A stretch of DNA of 64,000 bases. Source: Lapidilactobacillus bayanensis (lineage in GTDB: Bacteria > Bacillota > Bacilli > Lactobacillales > Lactobacillaceae). The notes beneath the pieces were generated by a model, which was given only the letters and a program-made list of their open reading frames with translations, ran no database searches and was not told the origin of the DNA. Numbering within the stretch: the first letter of the stretch is position 1; every line of letters starts with the position of its first letter. Shown here piece by piece: positions 33,843 through 43,747 of this stretch. The stretch is from the NCBI RefSeq assembly GCF_003946695.1, contig NZ_RHOX01000001.1:1-64000 (forward strand), read 5' to 3'. Both the position numbers and the translations under genes were made by a program.

Positions 33843-34529
33843 TTAACGCGGTGCATTAATAATTTCAACGCCGTTTTCTTTACCAACCACGACTTGATTA
33901 ACAATATCTAAGAAAAGGCCATGTTCAACAATCCCAGTTTGATGATCTAACCAATCAGCTAAAATATGGGGATGCTCAATAGCACTCATGTGCAGATCAA
34001 TGACGAAGTTTTTGTTATGTGTGCGGAGGCGTTGACCATTTTCATCAAGACGATATTCTGGATGGAGATTTTCAGCAGTCAAGCGTTGGAAAAGTTTCTC
34101 ACAACCAAAAGGAATGACCTCAAGCGGTAAGGGAAACGAACCTAGTTTTTTAACCAGCTTGCTCTGGTCAACAATCCAAATATTACGTTTAGAATTAGTG
34201 GCAACGATTTTCTCTAAGAGATGCGCCGCACCGCCACCTTTAATTCCTTGGAAGTTTTCGTCGATTTCATCGGCACCGTCAATGGTTAAATCGAGCGTTG
34301 GTGCATCATTAAGATCAATCACTTTAATTCCTAATTCACTGGCTTGTTTGGCAGTTCGTGATGAAGTTGAAACTGCCACAATGTGTAGCTTCTCTTCTTG
34401 AACGCGCTTGGCAACGGCTTCGACTAGATAATAAACCGTTGAACCAGTACCTAAACCAAGCATCATGCCATCTTCGACAAATTTAGCGGCTTGAACGGCG
34501 GCGGATTTCTTTAATTGATTCATGTTCAT
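33843..34529 (-). CDS. rpiA: Ribose-5-phosphate isomerase A
   Basis: The 228-residue enzyme interconverts ribose 5-phosphate and ribulose 5-phosphate in the pentose phosphate pathway. Signature segments are LGLGTGSTVYY, DGADEIDENF, KGGGAAHLLEKI and the basic KLVKKLGSFPLPLEV. GGAG lies upstream, and the ATG overlaps the stop of the acetyltransferase gene before it (TAATG), indicating a two-gene operon. Confidence 0.95.
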   Translation of the reverse strand: MNMNQLKKSAAVQAAKFVEDGMMLGLGTGSTVYYLVEAVAKRVQEEKLHIVAVSTSSRTAKQASELGIKVIDLNDAPTLDLTIDGADEIDENFQGIKGGGAAHLLEKIVATNSKRNIWIVDQSKLVKKLGSFPLPLEVIPFGCEKLFQRLTAENLHPEYRLDENGQRLRTHNKNFVIDLHMSAIEHPHILADWLDHQTGIVEHGLFLDIVNQVVVGKENGVEIINAPR

Positions 34530-34828
34530 TAATAATTTGCTCCTTCAGGATTGTGATAGTAAACGTCAGCATATTCTGGTTTAGTGTCAAATGCCTGACG
34601 CGCATACGAGCAAAGAGGAATAATTTGCTGATGATTAGTGCGGGCTAGTTCCACAACGGCGGCAACTAACTGTCCCGCGATTCCTTGACCACGTAAAGAT
34701 GGATCAACAAAAGTGTGATCTAAAATATAAACGGGTTTATCATCCGCAGTTTGAAATGTTACTTCGGCAATCAAGTTTTGCTGATCGTCTAATTTAAAAA
34801 ATCTGCCAGGTTCGTATTGGAATTCCAT
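34529..34828 (-). CDS. Small YjdJ-type GNAT N-acetyltransferase
   Basis: The 99-residue protein is a minimal GNAT fold with the acetyl-CoA loop SLRGQGIAGQLV and a conserved IIPLCSYARQAF segment, as in the single-domain GNAT proteins of the YjdJ/Acetyltransf_CG family. The substrate is unknown. It is the first gene of an operon with rpiA, overlapping it by one base. GGAAG precedes the ATG. Confidence 0.85.
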   Translation of the reverse strand: MEFQYEPGRFFKLDDQQNLIAEVTFQTADDKPVYILDHTFVDPSLRGQGIAGQLVAAVVELARTNHQQIIPLCSYARQAFDTKPEYADVYYHNPEGANY

Positions 34829-35082
34829 CCTGATCTTCCTTCCGTCTAATCGTATTTTCTGTCTTGATGCTTATATCTTACCGTAAATGTAACAGGCAAG
34901 CCATTGATTAACCTAAAAAATTCGTATTTCGTGGCGAAAAGATCGTTAAAAAAATAAAGATTTAGGTCGTAATAAGAAAAAAGTTAAACTTTCGCCGAAT
35001 TTTGGATAAATTCACTAAAAAGTTCGTTTTTATCCAGCAAAATAAGGTATGATTATGCTATAGAAAGAGAGGTTGAAAAAGC

Positions 35083-35619
35083 GTGTTAAGGGGTTTCGAG
35101 GTTGTTTCAAAATATGCCGATCAAGGCGTGAGTTTGCCAGCGAGACAAACAAAAAATGCAGCGGGTTATGATTTTGCTGCAGCTGAAGACTTTGTACTGC
35201 CATCAATTTGGAAGTTACATTTCGTTAAGTTATTTCGTAAAATCAATAATGAACATGAGCTAACAACTAAAGATTATTTAAAAGTTGAGTCAACAATTCG
35301 ACCATACTTGGTGCCAACAGGAATTAAGGCAAAGATGGCTGATGATGAAGTGCTCTTGTTAGTCAATCGTTCCAGTAATCCATTCAAAAGATTCTTAGTG
35401 TTGCCTAATGGTGTTGGTGTGATTGATGCTGATTACTATAATAATCAGATTAATGAAGGCGAGATTTTTTTTCAGTTAGTTAATTTAGGACCACGTGATT
35501 TAGTCATCAAAAAAGGTGAACGAATTGGTCAGGGAATCTTTATGAAGTATTTAAAGGCTGATAATGAGGTACCAGTCACAGCAGAGCGTGTTGGTGGATT
35601 TGGTTCATCAGGTAAGTAG
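35083..35619 (+). CDS. dut: dUTP diphosphatase
   Basis: The 178-residue trimeric enzyme hydrolyses dUTP to dUMP and pyrophosphate. Motif 1 lies in NAAGYDFAAAEDF, motif 2 in NRSSNP, motif 3 in GVIDADYY, motif 4 in KGERIGQGIF and motif 5 is GGFGSSG. An insertion of roughly 35 residues between motifs 1 and 2 makes it longer than the usual ~145-150. The start is GTG at 35083 with AGAGAGG upstream. It begins the plus-strand dut-radA run. Confidence 0.92.
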   Translation: MLRGFEVVSKYADQGVSLPARQTKNAAGYDFAAAEDFVLPSIWKLHFVKLFRKINNEHELTTKDYLKVESTIRPYLVPTGIKAKMADDEVLLLVNRSSNPFKRFLVLPNGVGVIDADYYNNQINEGEIFFQLVNLGPRDLVIKKGERIGQGIFMKYLKADNEVPVTAERVGGFGSSGK

Positions 35620-35653
35620 TTTCAGTTAAGACGCTGTCAGAAAGGAGAATTCT

Positions 35654-37045
35654 GTGGCAAAAGCAAAGACACAGTATGTTTGTCAAAATTGTGGCTATAC
35701 GTCATCGACGAATTTTGGTCGTTGTCCCAATTGTGGGGCATGGAATCAAATGGTCGAAGAAATCACCACACCAATCAATACTCAGGCGACCCCAAGTCGT
35801 CGTCAAGATGGTAACAGTCATGCACCACAGTTGTTAAATCAAGTTAACATGCAACCTGAACCACGTGTTAAAACCGATTTGGAAGAATTAAATCGGGTTT
35901 TGGGCGGTGGAATTGTGTCGGGCTCATTGATTCTGATTGGTGGGGATCCGGGCATTGGCAAATCAACCTTACTCTTGCAAGTCTCCGGACAATTGCAAAA
36001 GACGAATGAAAAAGTGTTGTATATTTCTGGTGAGGAAAGCGCTTCGCAAATCAAACTGCGGGCATCGCGCCTAGGTGTCAAAGGTGATAAACTGTACTTA
36101 TATCCAGAAACAAATATGGCAACGATTCGGGAAACAATTGAATCGTTGGATCCTAAATATATCATTATTGATTCTGTACAAACCATGAATGAACCAGAAT
36201 TAAGTTCTGTCGTTGGCAGCGTTTCGCAAATTCGCGAAGTCACTGCTGAGTTGATGAAGATTGCCAAGAACGAACAACGAACAATTTTTGTAGTTGGTCA
36301 TGTCACGAAGGATGGCGCCATTGCTGGGCCGAAGATTCTCGAACACATGGTGGATACGGTTTTGTACTTCGAAGGCGATACACATCATAGTTACCGAATT
36401 TTGCGTTCTGTTAAAAACCGGTTTGGTTCAACGAATGAGATTGGTATTTTTGAGATGCGGACGGATGGCTTACGAGAAGTTGCCAATCCTTCAGAAATAT
36501 TCTTAGAGGAGCGCTTAGCCGGAGCCACCGGTTCAGCAGTAGTTGTTTCGATGGAAGGAACACGCCCCATTCTCGTTGAAATTCAAGCGTTGCTGGCGCC
36601 AAGTATGTTTGGTAATGCGAAGCGTACTTCAACCGGTATTGATCACAATAAAGTTGCGCTAATTATGGCCGTTCTAGAAAAGCGTGCTAATTTGATGTTA
36701 CAAAATCAAGACGCCTATTTGAAAGCTACTGGTGGTGTCAAACTAAACGAGCCGGCAATTGATTTAGCGACGGCGTTAGCGATTGCTTCTAGCTACAAAG
36801 ACCGCGAAATTGCACCTGACGATTGTTTTATCGGCGAAATTGGTTTAACTGGTGAAATTCGCCGAGTTAATCGGATTGATCAACGCTTAAGTGAAGCTGC
36901 AAAACTTGGTTTTAAACGCGCCTTCATTCCTAAAAATAATTTAACAGGTGTAAAGGTTCCCCAAGGATTAACGGTTATTGGCTTAACGACAATCGGTGAG
37001 GCAATTCAAAAAGTTTTTAAAGGTCGTAAAAAGTCAGTAAATTAA
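35654..37045 (+). CDS. radA: DNA repair protein RadA
   Basis: The 463-residue protein promotes branch migration in recombination. It has an N-terminal C4 zinc finger (CQNCGY and CPNCGAW), Walker [11 protein letters not shown], the RadA-specific KNRFG motif and a C-terminal Lon-like domain ([12 protein letters not shown]). The GTG at 35654 has AAAGGAG 7 bases upstream. It follows dut closely, as in other lactobacilli. Confidence 0.97.
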   Translation: MAKAKTQYVCQNCGYTSSTNFGRCPNCGAWNQMVEEITTPINTQATPSRRQDGNSHAPQLLNQVNMQPEPRVKTDLEELNRVLGGGIVSGSLILIGGDPGIGKSTLLLQVSGQLQKTNEKVLYISGEESASQIKLRASRLGVKGDKLYLYPETNMATIRETIESLDPKYIIIDSVQTMNEPELSSVVGSVSQIREVTAELMKIAKNEQRTIFVVGHVTKDGAIAGPKILEHMVDTVLYFEGDTHHSYRILRSVKNRFGSTNEIGIFEMRTDGLREVANPSEIFLEERLAGATGSAVVVSMEGTRPILVEIQALLAPSMFGNAKRTSTGIDHNKVALIMAVLEKRANLMLQNQDAYLKATGGVKLNEPAIDLATALAIASSYKDREIAPDDCFIGEIGLTGEIRRVNRIDQRLSEAAKLGFKRAFIPKNNLTGVKVPQGLTVIGLTTIGEAIQKVFKGRKKSVN

Positions 37046-37156
37046 TTGCTGTGTCGCTTATTTTCATTAATGCAATTTTGTGTTTTGTTGTCAGGCACTT
37101 TGAAGCATGGAGACGACCAGAATTTGGAATTAAAATTTGAGAGGAGGTGAATTTCA

Positions 37157-38308
37157 ATGAACAAAAAATTAAGTAGGAAGTTACTCGGTCGGATTATTTT
37201 CGTGATTACTGGTCTCGCCGTCGGTTATTCAGTCTTACCCGCTGTTTGGTTTATTTTGCGTTTGGCTAATGTTGATTGGTTAAACTTTCCTGTCACCAAT
37301 ACTTTGCTTGGGGCACTTATTTTCTACCTGCTATCATTTATTTTCTTAGACCCAATTTTAAGTTTGTTACGCAAGACCGAAAAAATGTTGTTAACTATTA
37401 GCCCGACGAAATTACTTTTTGGTTCGTTATTTTTATTGGCGGGTTTAATTCTGGCCAATGTGATTGCGATCCCACTTTATCGCATTAATATTTTTGTCGT
37501 GAGTACGATTTTGCCGGTTGTCCTGATGATTGTCTTGGGCTATCTTGGTTTTCGAGTTGGAACGCAAACTGATGATTGGCGTAAACTTTTTAAAACGCGA
37601 CGTGGTAATGATGTCGAAAATTTAATTTATGATCGTAAGCCGGACGATAACTTTCACAAATATAAGATTCTAGATACTAGTGTCATCATCGATGGGCGCA
37701 TTCACGATATTGTTAAAACCGGCTTTGTCGAAGGTGTTTTGTTAGTTCCAGTTTTCGTTGTTCACGAACTACAACTCATTTCTGATTCGGCAGATAGTTT
37801 GAAACGCGCTCGTGGTCGACGAGGGTTAGATATCTTGAATGATATGAAGAGTGATCCTGATGTTAAGATTGAGAATTATGATGGTGATTTTGATGACCTC
37901 ACTGAAGTTGATAGCAAGTTGCTTAAACTTGCTAAAATCATCGATGGCATTGTGGTTACCAACGATTACAATTTAAGCAAAGTTTCCGAGTTTCAAAATG
38001 TGCCAGTGTTAAACATCAATCAGTTAGCGAATACGTTGAAGCCTGCGGTTCTACCTGGGGAAGCAATGGATGTGACGGTTGTTAAATCTGGTACCGAGCG
38101 TCAGCAAGGTGTTGCTTATCTCGAAGATGGCACGATGGTTGTCGTTGAAGATGGTCAATTCTATCTCAACAAGCATATTACCGTTGTCATTACGAGTGCG
38201 TTGCAGACGGCAGCTGGTCGTATGATTTTTGCACGGCCGCAGCACGCTCAACGAGGAATTACCAGTGATGAAAAAACTAAAAAAGATGACACTAAGCCTA
38301 AGAAATAG
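37157..38308 (+). CDS. yacL: PIN/TRAM-domain membrane protein YacL
   Basis: The 383-residue protein has four N-terminal membrane helices (about 12-140). A PIN nuclease-like domain begins at ILDTSVIIDGRI and carries acidic residues in VVTNDYNL, and a C-terminal TRAM-like domain contains DVTVVKSG and QGVAYLEDGTMVVVE. The cellular role is not established; PIN domains usually cleave RNA. It sits between radA and gltX as in bacilli. GAGAGGAGGTG precedes the ATG. Confidence 0.92.
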   Translation: MNKKLSRKLLGRIIFVITGLAVGYSVLPAVWFILRLANVDWLNFPVTNTLLGALIFYLLSFIFLDPILSLLRKTEKMLLTISPTKLLFGSLFLLAGLILANVIAIPLYRINIFVVSTILPVVLMIVLGYLGFRVGTQTDDWRKLFKTRRGNDVENLIYDRKPDDNFHKYKILDTSVIIDGRIHDIVKTGFVEGVLLVPVFVVHELQLISDSADSLKRARGRRGLDILNDMKSDPDVKIENYDGDFDDLTEVDSKLLKLAKIIDGIVVTNDYNLSKVSEFQNVPVLNINQLANTLKPAVLPGEAMDVTVVKSGTERQQGVAYLEDGTMVVVEDGQFYLNKHITVVITSALQTAAGRMIFARPQHAQRGITSDEKTKKDDTKPKK

Positions 38309-38350
38309 GTGGTTGGTTGTTATCTAAATTGGATTTTCCAACATGATTAC

Positions 38351-38379
38351 TTGTTTTATCAGCATAAAATCGGTACACT
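38351..38379 (+). promoter_or_regulatory. gltX promoter
   Basis: TTGTTT (38351-38356) and TACACT (38374-38379) are 17 bases apart, about 40 bases before gltX. Confidence 0.55.
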
Positions 38380-38421
38380 TAAACTTGATATTTTTTATTT
38401 ATAAAGGGAGTTTTTTCGATC

Positions 38422-39912
38422 ATGGCAAATGAAGAGATTCGAGTTCGTTATGCACCAAGTCCAACTGGACATCTGCATATTGGAAATGCGCGGACAGCGC
38501 TGTTCAATTATTTATTCGCACGTCATATGAAGGGCAAGTTCATTATCCGCATTGAGGATACTGATACGAAGCGTAACATTGAAGGCGGCGAGCAGAGTCA
38601 GTTAGAGAACTTAGACTGGTTAGGAATGGATTGGGATGAAGGCCCAGATATCGGTGGTGACTACGGTCCTTATCGTCAATCTGAACGGATGTCCATTTAT
38701 CTTCCTTTAATTCAACAATTAGTTGATGAAGGCTTAGCTTATGAATCTTACAAGACAGAAGAGGAGCTTGAAGCTGAACGTGAACAACAACGCGCCAACA
38801 GTGAAATGCCTCACTACGTTTACGAATATGCTGGTTTAACTGAAGAAGAGAAGCAAGCTAAGATTGCTGAAGCTAAGGCTAAAGGTTTACAACCAGTTAT
38901 TCGTTTCCATGTACCAGAAAACCACACGTATAAATTTAACGATCTAGTTAAAGGACCAATTAGTTTTGATTCTGAAAGTGTTGGCGGCGATTTTGTGATT
39001 CAAAAACGTGATGGTATGCCAACCTATAACTTTGCCGTTGTGATTGATGATCACATGATGAAAATTAGTCATGTTTTACGTGGCGATGATCATATTGCCA
39101 ATACACCTAAGCAATTGATGGTTTATGAAGCTTTTGGTTGGACACCGCCAATTTTTGGTCATATGACTTTAATCATTAATACTGAAACAGGTAAGAAATT
39201 AAGTAAACGTGACGAAAGTGTCTTGCAATTCATTGAACAGTATCGGGAGCTGGGCTATTTACCTAACGCCATGTTTAACTTTATCGCACTCTTAGGCTGG
39301 TCACCCGTCGGTACAAACGAAATCTTTACTCGTAAAGAATTAATTAAAGAATTCGATCCTAAACGCTTAAGTAAGTCGCCTGCTTCATTTGATGGTAAGA
39401 AATTGGAATGGGTTAATAATCAATACGTCAAAAAAACTGACAGTAGCGTCATTGCTGACTTGTGCTTGTATGAATTGATTAAAGCGGGTCGCATTCCTGC
39501 TAATCCAACAGTTGAACAAATTGAATGGGCTCGTCAATTAGTGGCATTATATAAAGATCAGATGAGTTATGCCGCTCAAATTGTTGATCTGTCAGCAATT
39601 TTCTTTGAACGGCCAGATCAGCTTGATGAAGCCGCAATGACAGAATTAGCTGATGATGAGGCATTGCCTGTTTTGAATGCGTTCCGCGCGCATATTAGTC
39701 AGGTTACGCAATTCACAGCTGTTCAAATCATGAAGGTTGTCCAAGAAGTTCGTCAAGAAACTGGCGTTAAGGGTCGTAAACTTTACATGCCAATTCGAAT
39801 TGCCACGACTCGTTCAATGCATGGTCCACAATTAGGTGAGTCGGTTGAATTGTTAGGTCAAAAAAAAGCTTTGCACCATATTGATGAAACATTAGCACAA
39901 ATGAAAGCTTAA
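38422..39912 (+). CDS. gltX: Glutamyl-tRNA synthetase
   Basis: The 496-residue class I synthetase charges tRNA-Glu and, in LAB, also tRNA-Gln for later amidation. HIGH-type motif is HLHIGNART and the KMSKS-type motif is KKLSKRDES. The family insert TGHLHIG and catalytic VLRGDDH are intact. AAAGGGAG precedes the ATG. It has its own promoter and terminator, so gltX and cysS are probably separate transcripts. Confidence 0.97.
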   Translation: MANEEIRVRYAPSPTGHLHIGNARTALFNYLFARHMKGKFIIRIEDTDTKRNIEGGEQSQLENLDWLGMDWDEGPDIGGDYGPYRQSERMSIYLPLIQQLVDEGLAYESYKTEEELEAEREQQRANSEMPHYVYEYAGLTEEEKQAKIAEAKAKGLQPVIRFHVPENHTYKFNDLVKGPISFDSESVGGDFVIQKRDGMPTYNFAVVIDDHMMKISHVLRGDDHIANTPKQLMVYEAFGWTPPIFGHMTLIINTETGKKLSKRDESVLQFIEQYRELGYLPNAMFNFIALLGWSPVGTNEIFTRKELIKEFDPKRLSKSPASFDGKKLEWVNNQYVKKTDSSVIADLCLYELIKAGRIPANPTVEQIEWARQLVALYKDQMSYAAQIVDLSAIFFERPDQLDEAAMTELADDEALPVLNAFRAHISQVTQFTAVQIMKVVQEVRQETGVKGRKLYMPIRIATTRSMHGPQLGESVELLGQKKALHHIDETLAQMKA

Positions 39913-39922
39913 ATGATACAAT

Positions 39923-39961
39923 AGCTCAAGAATAGCCTCTCGCTGATTCTTGAGCTTTTTG
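39923..39961 (+). terminator. gltX terminator
   Basis: AGCTCAAGAAT (39923-39933) pairs with ATTCTTGAGCT (39946-39956), followed by T. Confidence 0.85.
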
Positions 39962-40052
39962 TTACCAGTTATTACTCAAGCAATCAATGACGCCAGCTTA
40001 ATTTGTTTTAAGACACTTACAAACAACACTGAATTTTTTGGAGGGTTCTTAA

Positions 40053-41459
40053 TTGTTACAAGTCTACAACACCATGACGCGGCAAATGGAAACATTTAAA
40101 TCAATTGAACCAAATGTGGTCAAAATGTATGTTTGTGGCCCAACTGTCTATAATTATATTCATATCGGCAATGCGCGCAGTGCCGTTGCCTTTGATACAA
40201 TCAGAAGATATTTAGAATTTTGTGGTTATCGGGTGGACTACATTTCTAACTTCACTGATATTGGTGAGAAATTGGCGCGAACCGCTACCAGTCAAGACAT
40301 TAGTGTGGCAGCAGTCGCGGCTAAATATATTACTTATTTTACTGAAGATACGGCTGCCTTAAATATTGAGCCTGCAACTTTTCATCCACGAGCAACGGAT
40401 AATATTCCTGATATCATTGCTTTTATTGAGGACTTAATTGCCAAAGGTTATGCTTATGAATCTGATGGCGATGTTTATTTTCGTGCGCGCCAATTTAAGG
40501 CTTATGGTGAGTTGTCACATCAATCCTTAGATCGACTTGAAATTGGTGCCAGTGAACGAATAGCTGATGAAGAAACAGCTCGTAAAGAGGATCCGATTGA
40601 CTTTGCTTTATGGAAAGGGCAAAAGCCGGGCGAAGTCGCGTGGGATTCGCCATGGGGTGCTGGTTCGCCTGGTTGGCATATTGAATGCTCAGTAATGGCG
40701 GGCAAATATTTAGGCGACACGATCGATATTCATGGTGGCGGTGAAGATTTAGCCTTTCCCCACCATGAGAATGAAATCGCTCAGAGTGAAGCTCATACCG
40801 GTCAAAAGTTTGTTAACTACTGGCTGCACAATGGTTTTGTCACAATCGGGCGGCACGACGAAAAGATGAGCAAGTCCTTGGGTAATTTTGTCAGTGCTCA
40901 TGATGCGTTGCAAAAATTCGATCACCAGGCCTTACGTTTCTTCATGTCAGCCACTCATTATCGACGGCCAATTCAATATACAGAAGCCGCAATTGCCGAA
41001 GCACAAAATGAAGTACAACGTTTTAAGATTGCGCGCGCTAATTTGTTGTATCGTCGTAAAGATAGTCAAGCTGGTGCAGATTCATTGTTCACGCAACTGA
41101 TTGCGGATTATCGAACTAAATTCATGGCGGCAATGGATGATGACTTCAATGTGCAGAATGGTTTAGCAGTAATTCATGAGTACGTTGGGGCGATGAATCA
41201 ATATGCTGTTGCAAAGCATGTCTACTTGGAAAGTATTATTGATTTCGTGCAGCAATTAGAAGCGTTCTTGTTAATCTTCGGGGTTGATTTAACAACCAAT
41301 GAAAGTTTAGATAGCTACGTTGCAGACTTAATTGTCAAACGGGATGTTGCACGAGCTCATCAAGATTATGCGACCAGCGATGGCATTCGTGATGAATTAG
41401 CACGACGGGGAGTTGTCCTAGAAGATACTGCTCAAGGAACGAGGTGGCGCTTGAAGTGA
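40053..41459 (+). CDS. cysS: Cysteinyl-tRNA synthetase
   Basis: The 468-residue class I synthetase has MYVCGPTVYNYIHIGNARS, the zinc-binding HIECSVMA and HHENEIAQSEA segments, and KMSKSLGN. The start is TTG at 40053 with TTGGAGGG about 8 bases upstream. The cysE gene that separates gltX and cysS in Bacillus is absent. The end overlaps or abuts mrnC. Confidence 0.97.
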   Translation: MLQVYNTMTRQMETFKSIEPNVVKMYVCGPTVYNYIHIGNARSAVAFDTIRRYLEFCGYRVDYISNFTDIGEKLARTATSQDISVAAVAAKYITYFTEDTAALNIEPATFHPRATDNIPDIIAFIEDLIAKGYAYESDGDVYFRARQFKAYGELSHQSLDRLEIGASERIADEETARKEDPIDFALWKGQKPGEVAWDSPWGAGSPGWHIECSVMAGKYLGDTIDIHGGGEDLAFPHHENEIAQSEAHTGQKFVNYWLHNGFVTIGRHDEKMSKSLGNFVSAHDALQKFDHQALRFFMSATHYRRPIQYTEAAIAEAQNEVQRFKIARANLLYRRKDSQAGADSLFTQLIADYRTKFMAAMDDDFNVQNGLAVIHEYVGAMNQYAVAKHVYLESIIDFVQQLEAFLLIFGVDLTTNESLDSYVADLIVKRDVARAHQDYATSDGIRDELARRGVVLEDTAQGTRWRLK

Positions 41460-41866
41460 GTTCATTAGCAGATCAATTAAATGGGATTGCGCTGGCGTAC
41501 TTAGGAGATAGTGTTTATGAAGTCTTCGTTCGTGAACATTTATTAACGTGCGGCGTGACGCGGCCTAATCAACTGCAGAGACAGGCCGTCGCTTTTGTGT
41601 CAGCGAAAGCCCAAGCTAAGTTGATTCAAAAATTGCAAGATGGTAATCAGTTAACAGAACGAGAACTGCTTTTTTATCACCGGGGTCGTAACGCTAAGAG
41701 TTACACGAAGGCTAAACATACTGATGTCATTACTTATCGGATGTCGACGGGTTTTGAAGCGGTCTTTGGTTCGTTAAAGCTAGATGGTCAAAGCCAGCGG
41801 ATTGATGAACTAGCTCATTGGTGTATCGCTGAAATTGAAAAGGAGCACATAAATGGCAACACGTAA
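41456..41866 (+). CDS. mrnC: Mini-ribonuclease III
   Basis: The ~136-residue dimeric enzyme matures 23S rRNA ends; it is an RNase III catalytic domain without the dsRNA-binding domain. Key text is LAYLGDSVYEVFVREHLL and the HRGRNAKSYTKAKH segment. The GTG at 41456 overlaps the cysS stop (GTGA) with GAGGTG upstream; the GTG at 41444 with AAGGAA upstream is a near-equal alternative. It overlaps rlmB by 14 bases. Confidence 0.92.
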   Translation: MSSLADQLNGIALAYLGDSVYEVFVREHLLTCGVTRPNQLQRQAVAFVSAKAQAKLIQKLQDGNQLTERELLFYHRGRNAKSYTKAKHTDVITYRMSTGFEAVFGSLKLDGQSQRIDELAHWCIAEIEKEHINGNT

Positions 41867-42767
41867 ACAATTTTCAGATCATAATCGCAATCGCCAGGGT
41901 AAGCGGCAAAATGAACGCCAACGATCCGATCGCGAGCGAAAGTTTGAACGATCAAGTACACGCCGGCCACAATCAGACCGTCAAGAAGATGCTACAACAG
42001 AATCTGACGGTGAATTTATTTATGGCAAGCATGCGGCAATCGAGTTTATGACTAGCGGCGATGTTAAAACCGTCAATAAAATCTTTTTACAACAAGGGTT
42101 GCGCGGCGATTTAGCTAATACGGCGCAAAAGTTTGCACGCGACAATCATTTAGTTTTACAAGAAGTACCCAAGGCAAAACTTGATGATCTAACTGATGAA
42201 GCGAATCATCAGGGGATTTTGTTGACATTGTCGCCTTACCAATATGTGGAAGTTGCCGATATTTTAGCCAACGCGCAAGCACTTGAACAAGATCCGTTGA
42301 TTTTGATTCTCGATAATTTAAATGATCCCCATAATTTGGGTTCGATTTTGAGAACTGCCGACGCTGTTGGTGTCCATGGCGTCATTATTCCCAAGCGCAG
42401 AGCCGTTGGTGTAACCGGCGTTGTGGCTAAGACTGCGGCTGGTGCATTGGAGCACGTTGCTGTTGCTCGTGTGACGAATTTAGCAGATACGATTGATCAG
42501 TTAAAAGCGGCTGGTGTCTGGATCTTTGGTACGGCAATGGCAGGCGAGGATTATCGAAGCTGGAATAGTACGGGACCGATGGCCTTGGTCATTGGCAATG
42601 AAGGAAAGGGAATTTCAACATTAGTCGCGAAAAAAGTTGATGGCATGGTCACCATTCCGATGATTGGTCATGTTCAAAGTTTGAACGCGAGTGTTGCAAC
42701 TTCAATTTTGCTTTATCATGTCTTTGATCAGCGTCATCCGCAAATTAAAAAAATAGCTACTGAATAA
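41853..42767 (+). CDS. rlmB: 23S rRNA (guanosine-2'-O-) methyltransferase RlmB
   Basis: The 304-residue SPOUT-family enzyme methylates G2251 of 23S rRNA. A highly charged N-terminal extension (about 1-50, Arg/Asp/Gln-rich) precedes the substrate-binding domain FIYGKHAAIE. The knotted SPOUT domain has LDNLNDPHNLGSILRTADA, VIGNEGKGIS and SLNASVATSILLY. AAAGGAG precedes the ATG. It is co-translated with mrnC. Confidence 0.95.
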   Translation: MATRKQFSDHNRNRQGKRQNERQRSDRERKFERSSTRRPQSDRQEDATTESDGEFIYGKHAAIEFMTSGDVKTVNKIFLQQGLRGDLANTAQKFARDNHLVLQEVPKAKLDDLTDEANHQGILLTLSPYQYVEVADILANAQALEQDPLILILDNLNDPHNLGSILRTADAVGVHGVIIPKRRAVGVTGVVAKTAAGALEHVAVARVTNLADTIDQLKAAGVWIFGTAMAGEDYRSWNSTGPMALVIGNEGKGISTLVAKKVDGMVTIPMIGHVQSLNASVATSILLYHVFDQRHPQIKKIATE

Positions 42768-42886
42768 AAAACGCATATTGTTGTCAACAAAATCATTCGA
42801 AATAAACACTAGTTCTCTTTAGAAAAAACTAGCGATCCCGTATACTAAAAGTGTCAAAAGTCGCCCATAGAAGAGGAGCATCTTTT

Positions 42887-43462
42887 ATGGGAGTTAATAA
42901 AACAGAATTAACATTAGTTCGTGCTGTGCAAAATAATGGCGACTCATTGGCATTGGAAGCATTGGTTGCTAAATATCAACCAATGATCCAAGCGACAATC
43001 AAACGTTTTTATTTACGAATGTTTGATCAAGATGATTGGCAGCAAGAGGCGCGAATTGTTTGTTATGAAACTTGCCTTCTCTATGAAACACAACGCAATT
43101 GTCAGTTCGGTGCTTTTTACAAGCTACGGTTTGACCACCATGTTCGTAATCTCGTTCGTCATGAGTTAGCAGTCAAACGGCAAAGCAATCGTAATAATTT
43201 CTCGTTGGAAGAAATGCTGATTTCTGAGACCTTTCCTGGTTTCACCGTTCCAGCAGAAAGAGAATCACGAGCTTTGCCAGCATTTGATTTGGCGGCGTAT
43301 TTAACGACACTTTCGAATTTTGAGTTTCAAAGTTTTCAAGTGATTCTTAATCTACGTGCGTCGGCGGATGTTTGTCACGAATATGATTGTGATCAGCTTC
43401 AAGTTAAACGGGCAATTGCTCGTTGCAAGAAGAAACTACAATTGTATTTAGCAACGTGCTGA
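42887..43462 (+). CDS. sigH: Sigma-70 family factor, SigH/ComX-like
   Basis: The ~191-residue protein has a region 2-like segment (ALVAKYQPMIQATIKRFY, then DDWQQEARIVCYE) and a C-terminal helical region 4-like end (LQVKRAIARCKKKLQ). It resembles the SigH/ComX factors encoded after rlmB in lactobacilli, which can switch on competence genes. GAGGAG 8 bases upstream fixes ATG 42887; an upstream GTG frame extension to 42851 is not used. It is normally followed by rpmG-secE-nusG, but here rpsB comes next. Confidence 0.85.
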   Translation: MGVNKTELTLVRAVQNNGDSLALEALVAKYQPMIQATIKRFYLRMFDQDDWQQEARIVCYETCLLYETQRNCQFGAFYKLRFDHHVRNLVRHELAVKRQSNRNNFSLEEMLISETFPGFTVPAERESRALPAFDLAAYLTTLSNFEFQSFQVILNLRASADVCHEYDCDQLQVKRAIARCKKKLQLYLATC

Positions 43463-43497
43463 TCAATGCGTCTATTTCATAGCTTGGTGAGTTGTTA

Positions 43498-43528
43498 GGA
43501 ACTGGGATGAAAATTCTAGTTCCTTTTA
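43498..43528 (+). terminator. Terminator after sigH
   Basis: AGGAACT pairs with AGTTCCT across a 16-base loop, followed by TTTTAGTTTT. Confidence 0.6.
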
Positions 43529-43605
43529 GTTTTATGCCATTTTGTCTTGCAATTGTTTTAGAAATGATCAAGGCTGATTTTGTGCGGTGATTTTCTAAAA
43601 AATAC

Positions 43606-43634
43606 TTGCATGGCTACGGTAGATTCGTTATACT
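43606..43634 (+). promoter_or_regulatory. rpsB promoter
   Basis: TTGCAT (43606-43611) and TATACT (43629-43634) are 17 bases apart; transcription would start near 43641. Confidence 0.75.
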
Positions 43635-43641
43635 TATAAAC

Positions 43642-43740
43642 GGTGTAAACACCAAATTCACACATTTTGTGATTGTTACTCTGTTGCCAGCAATGGTTGA
43701 GTAGCAGTGCGAGCAAAATGGCGGAATAAAAACTAGGAGG
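43642..43740 (+). promoter_or_regulatory. Structured 5' leader of rpsB (possible S2 autoregulatory element)
   Basis: The ~105-base leader can form GGTGT/ACACC at 43642-43653, TCACA/TGTGA near 43658-43672, and a larger hairpin GTTACTC (43675-43681) with GAGTAGC (43699-43705). The last encloses GCCA-GCAA-TGGT with a GNRA-type loop. Ribosomal protein leaders are often autoregulatory; for this one the role is inference. Confidence 0.4.
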
Positions 43741-43747
43741 TTTTATC

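Noticed and set aside
40020-40052. T-box or other riboswitch before cysS
   Set aside because: Only about 90 bases separate the gltX terminator from cysS, too short for a T-box, and no specifier-loop or T-box core sequence is visible.
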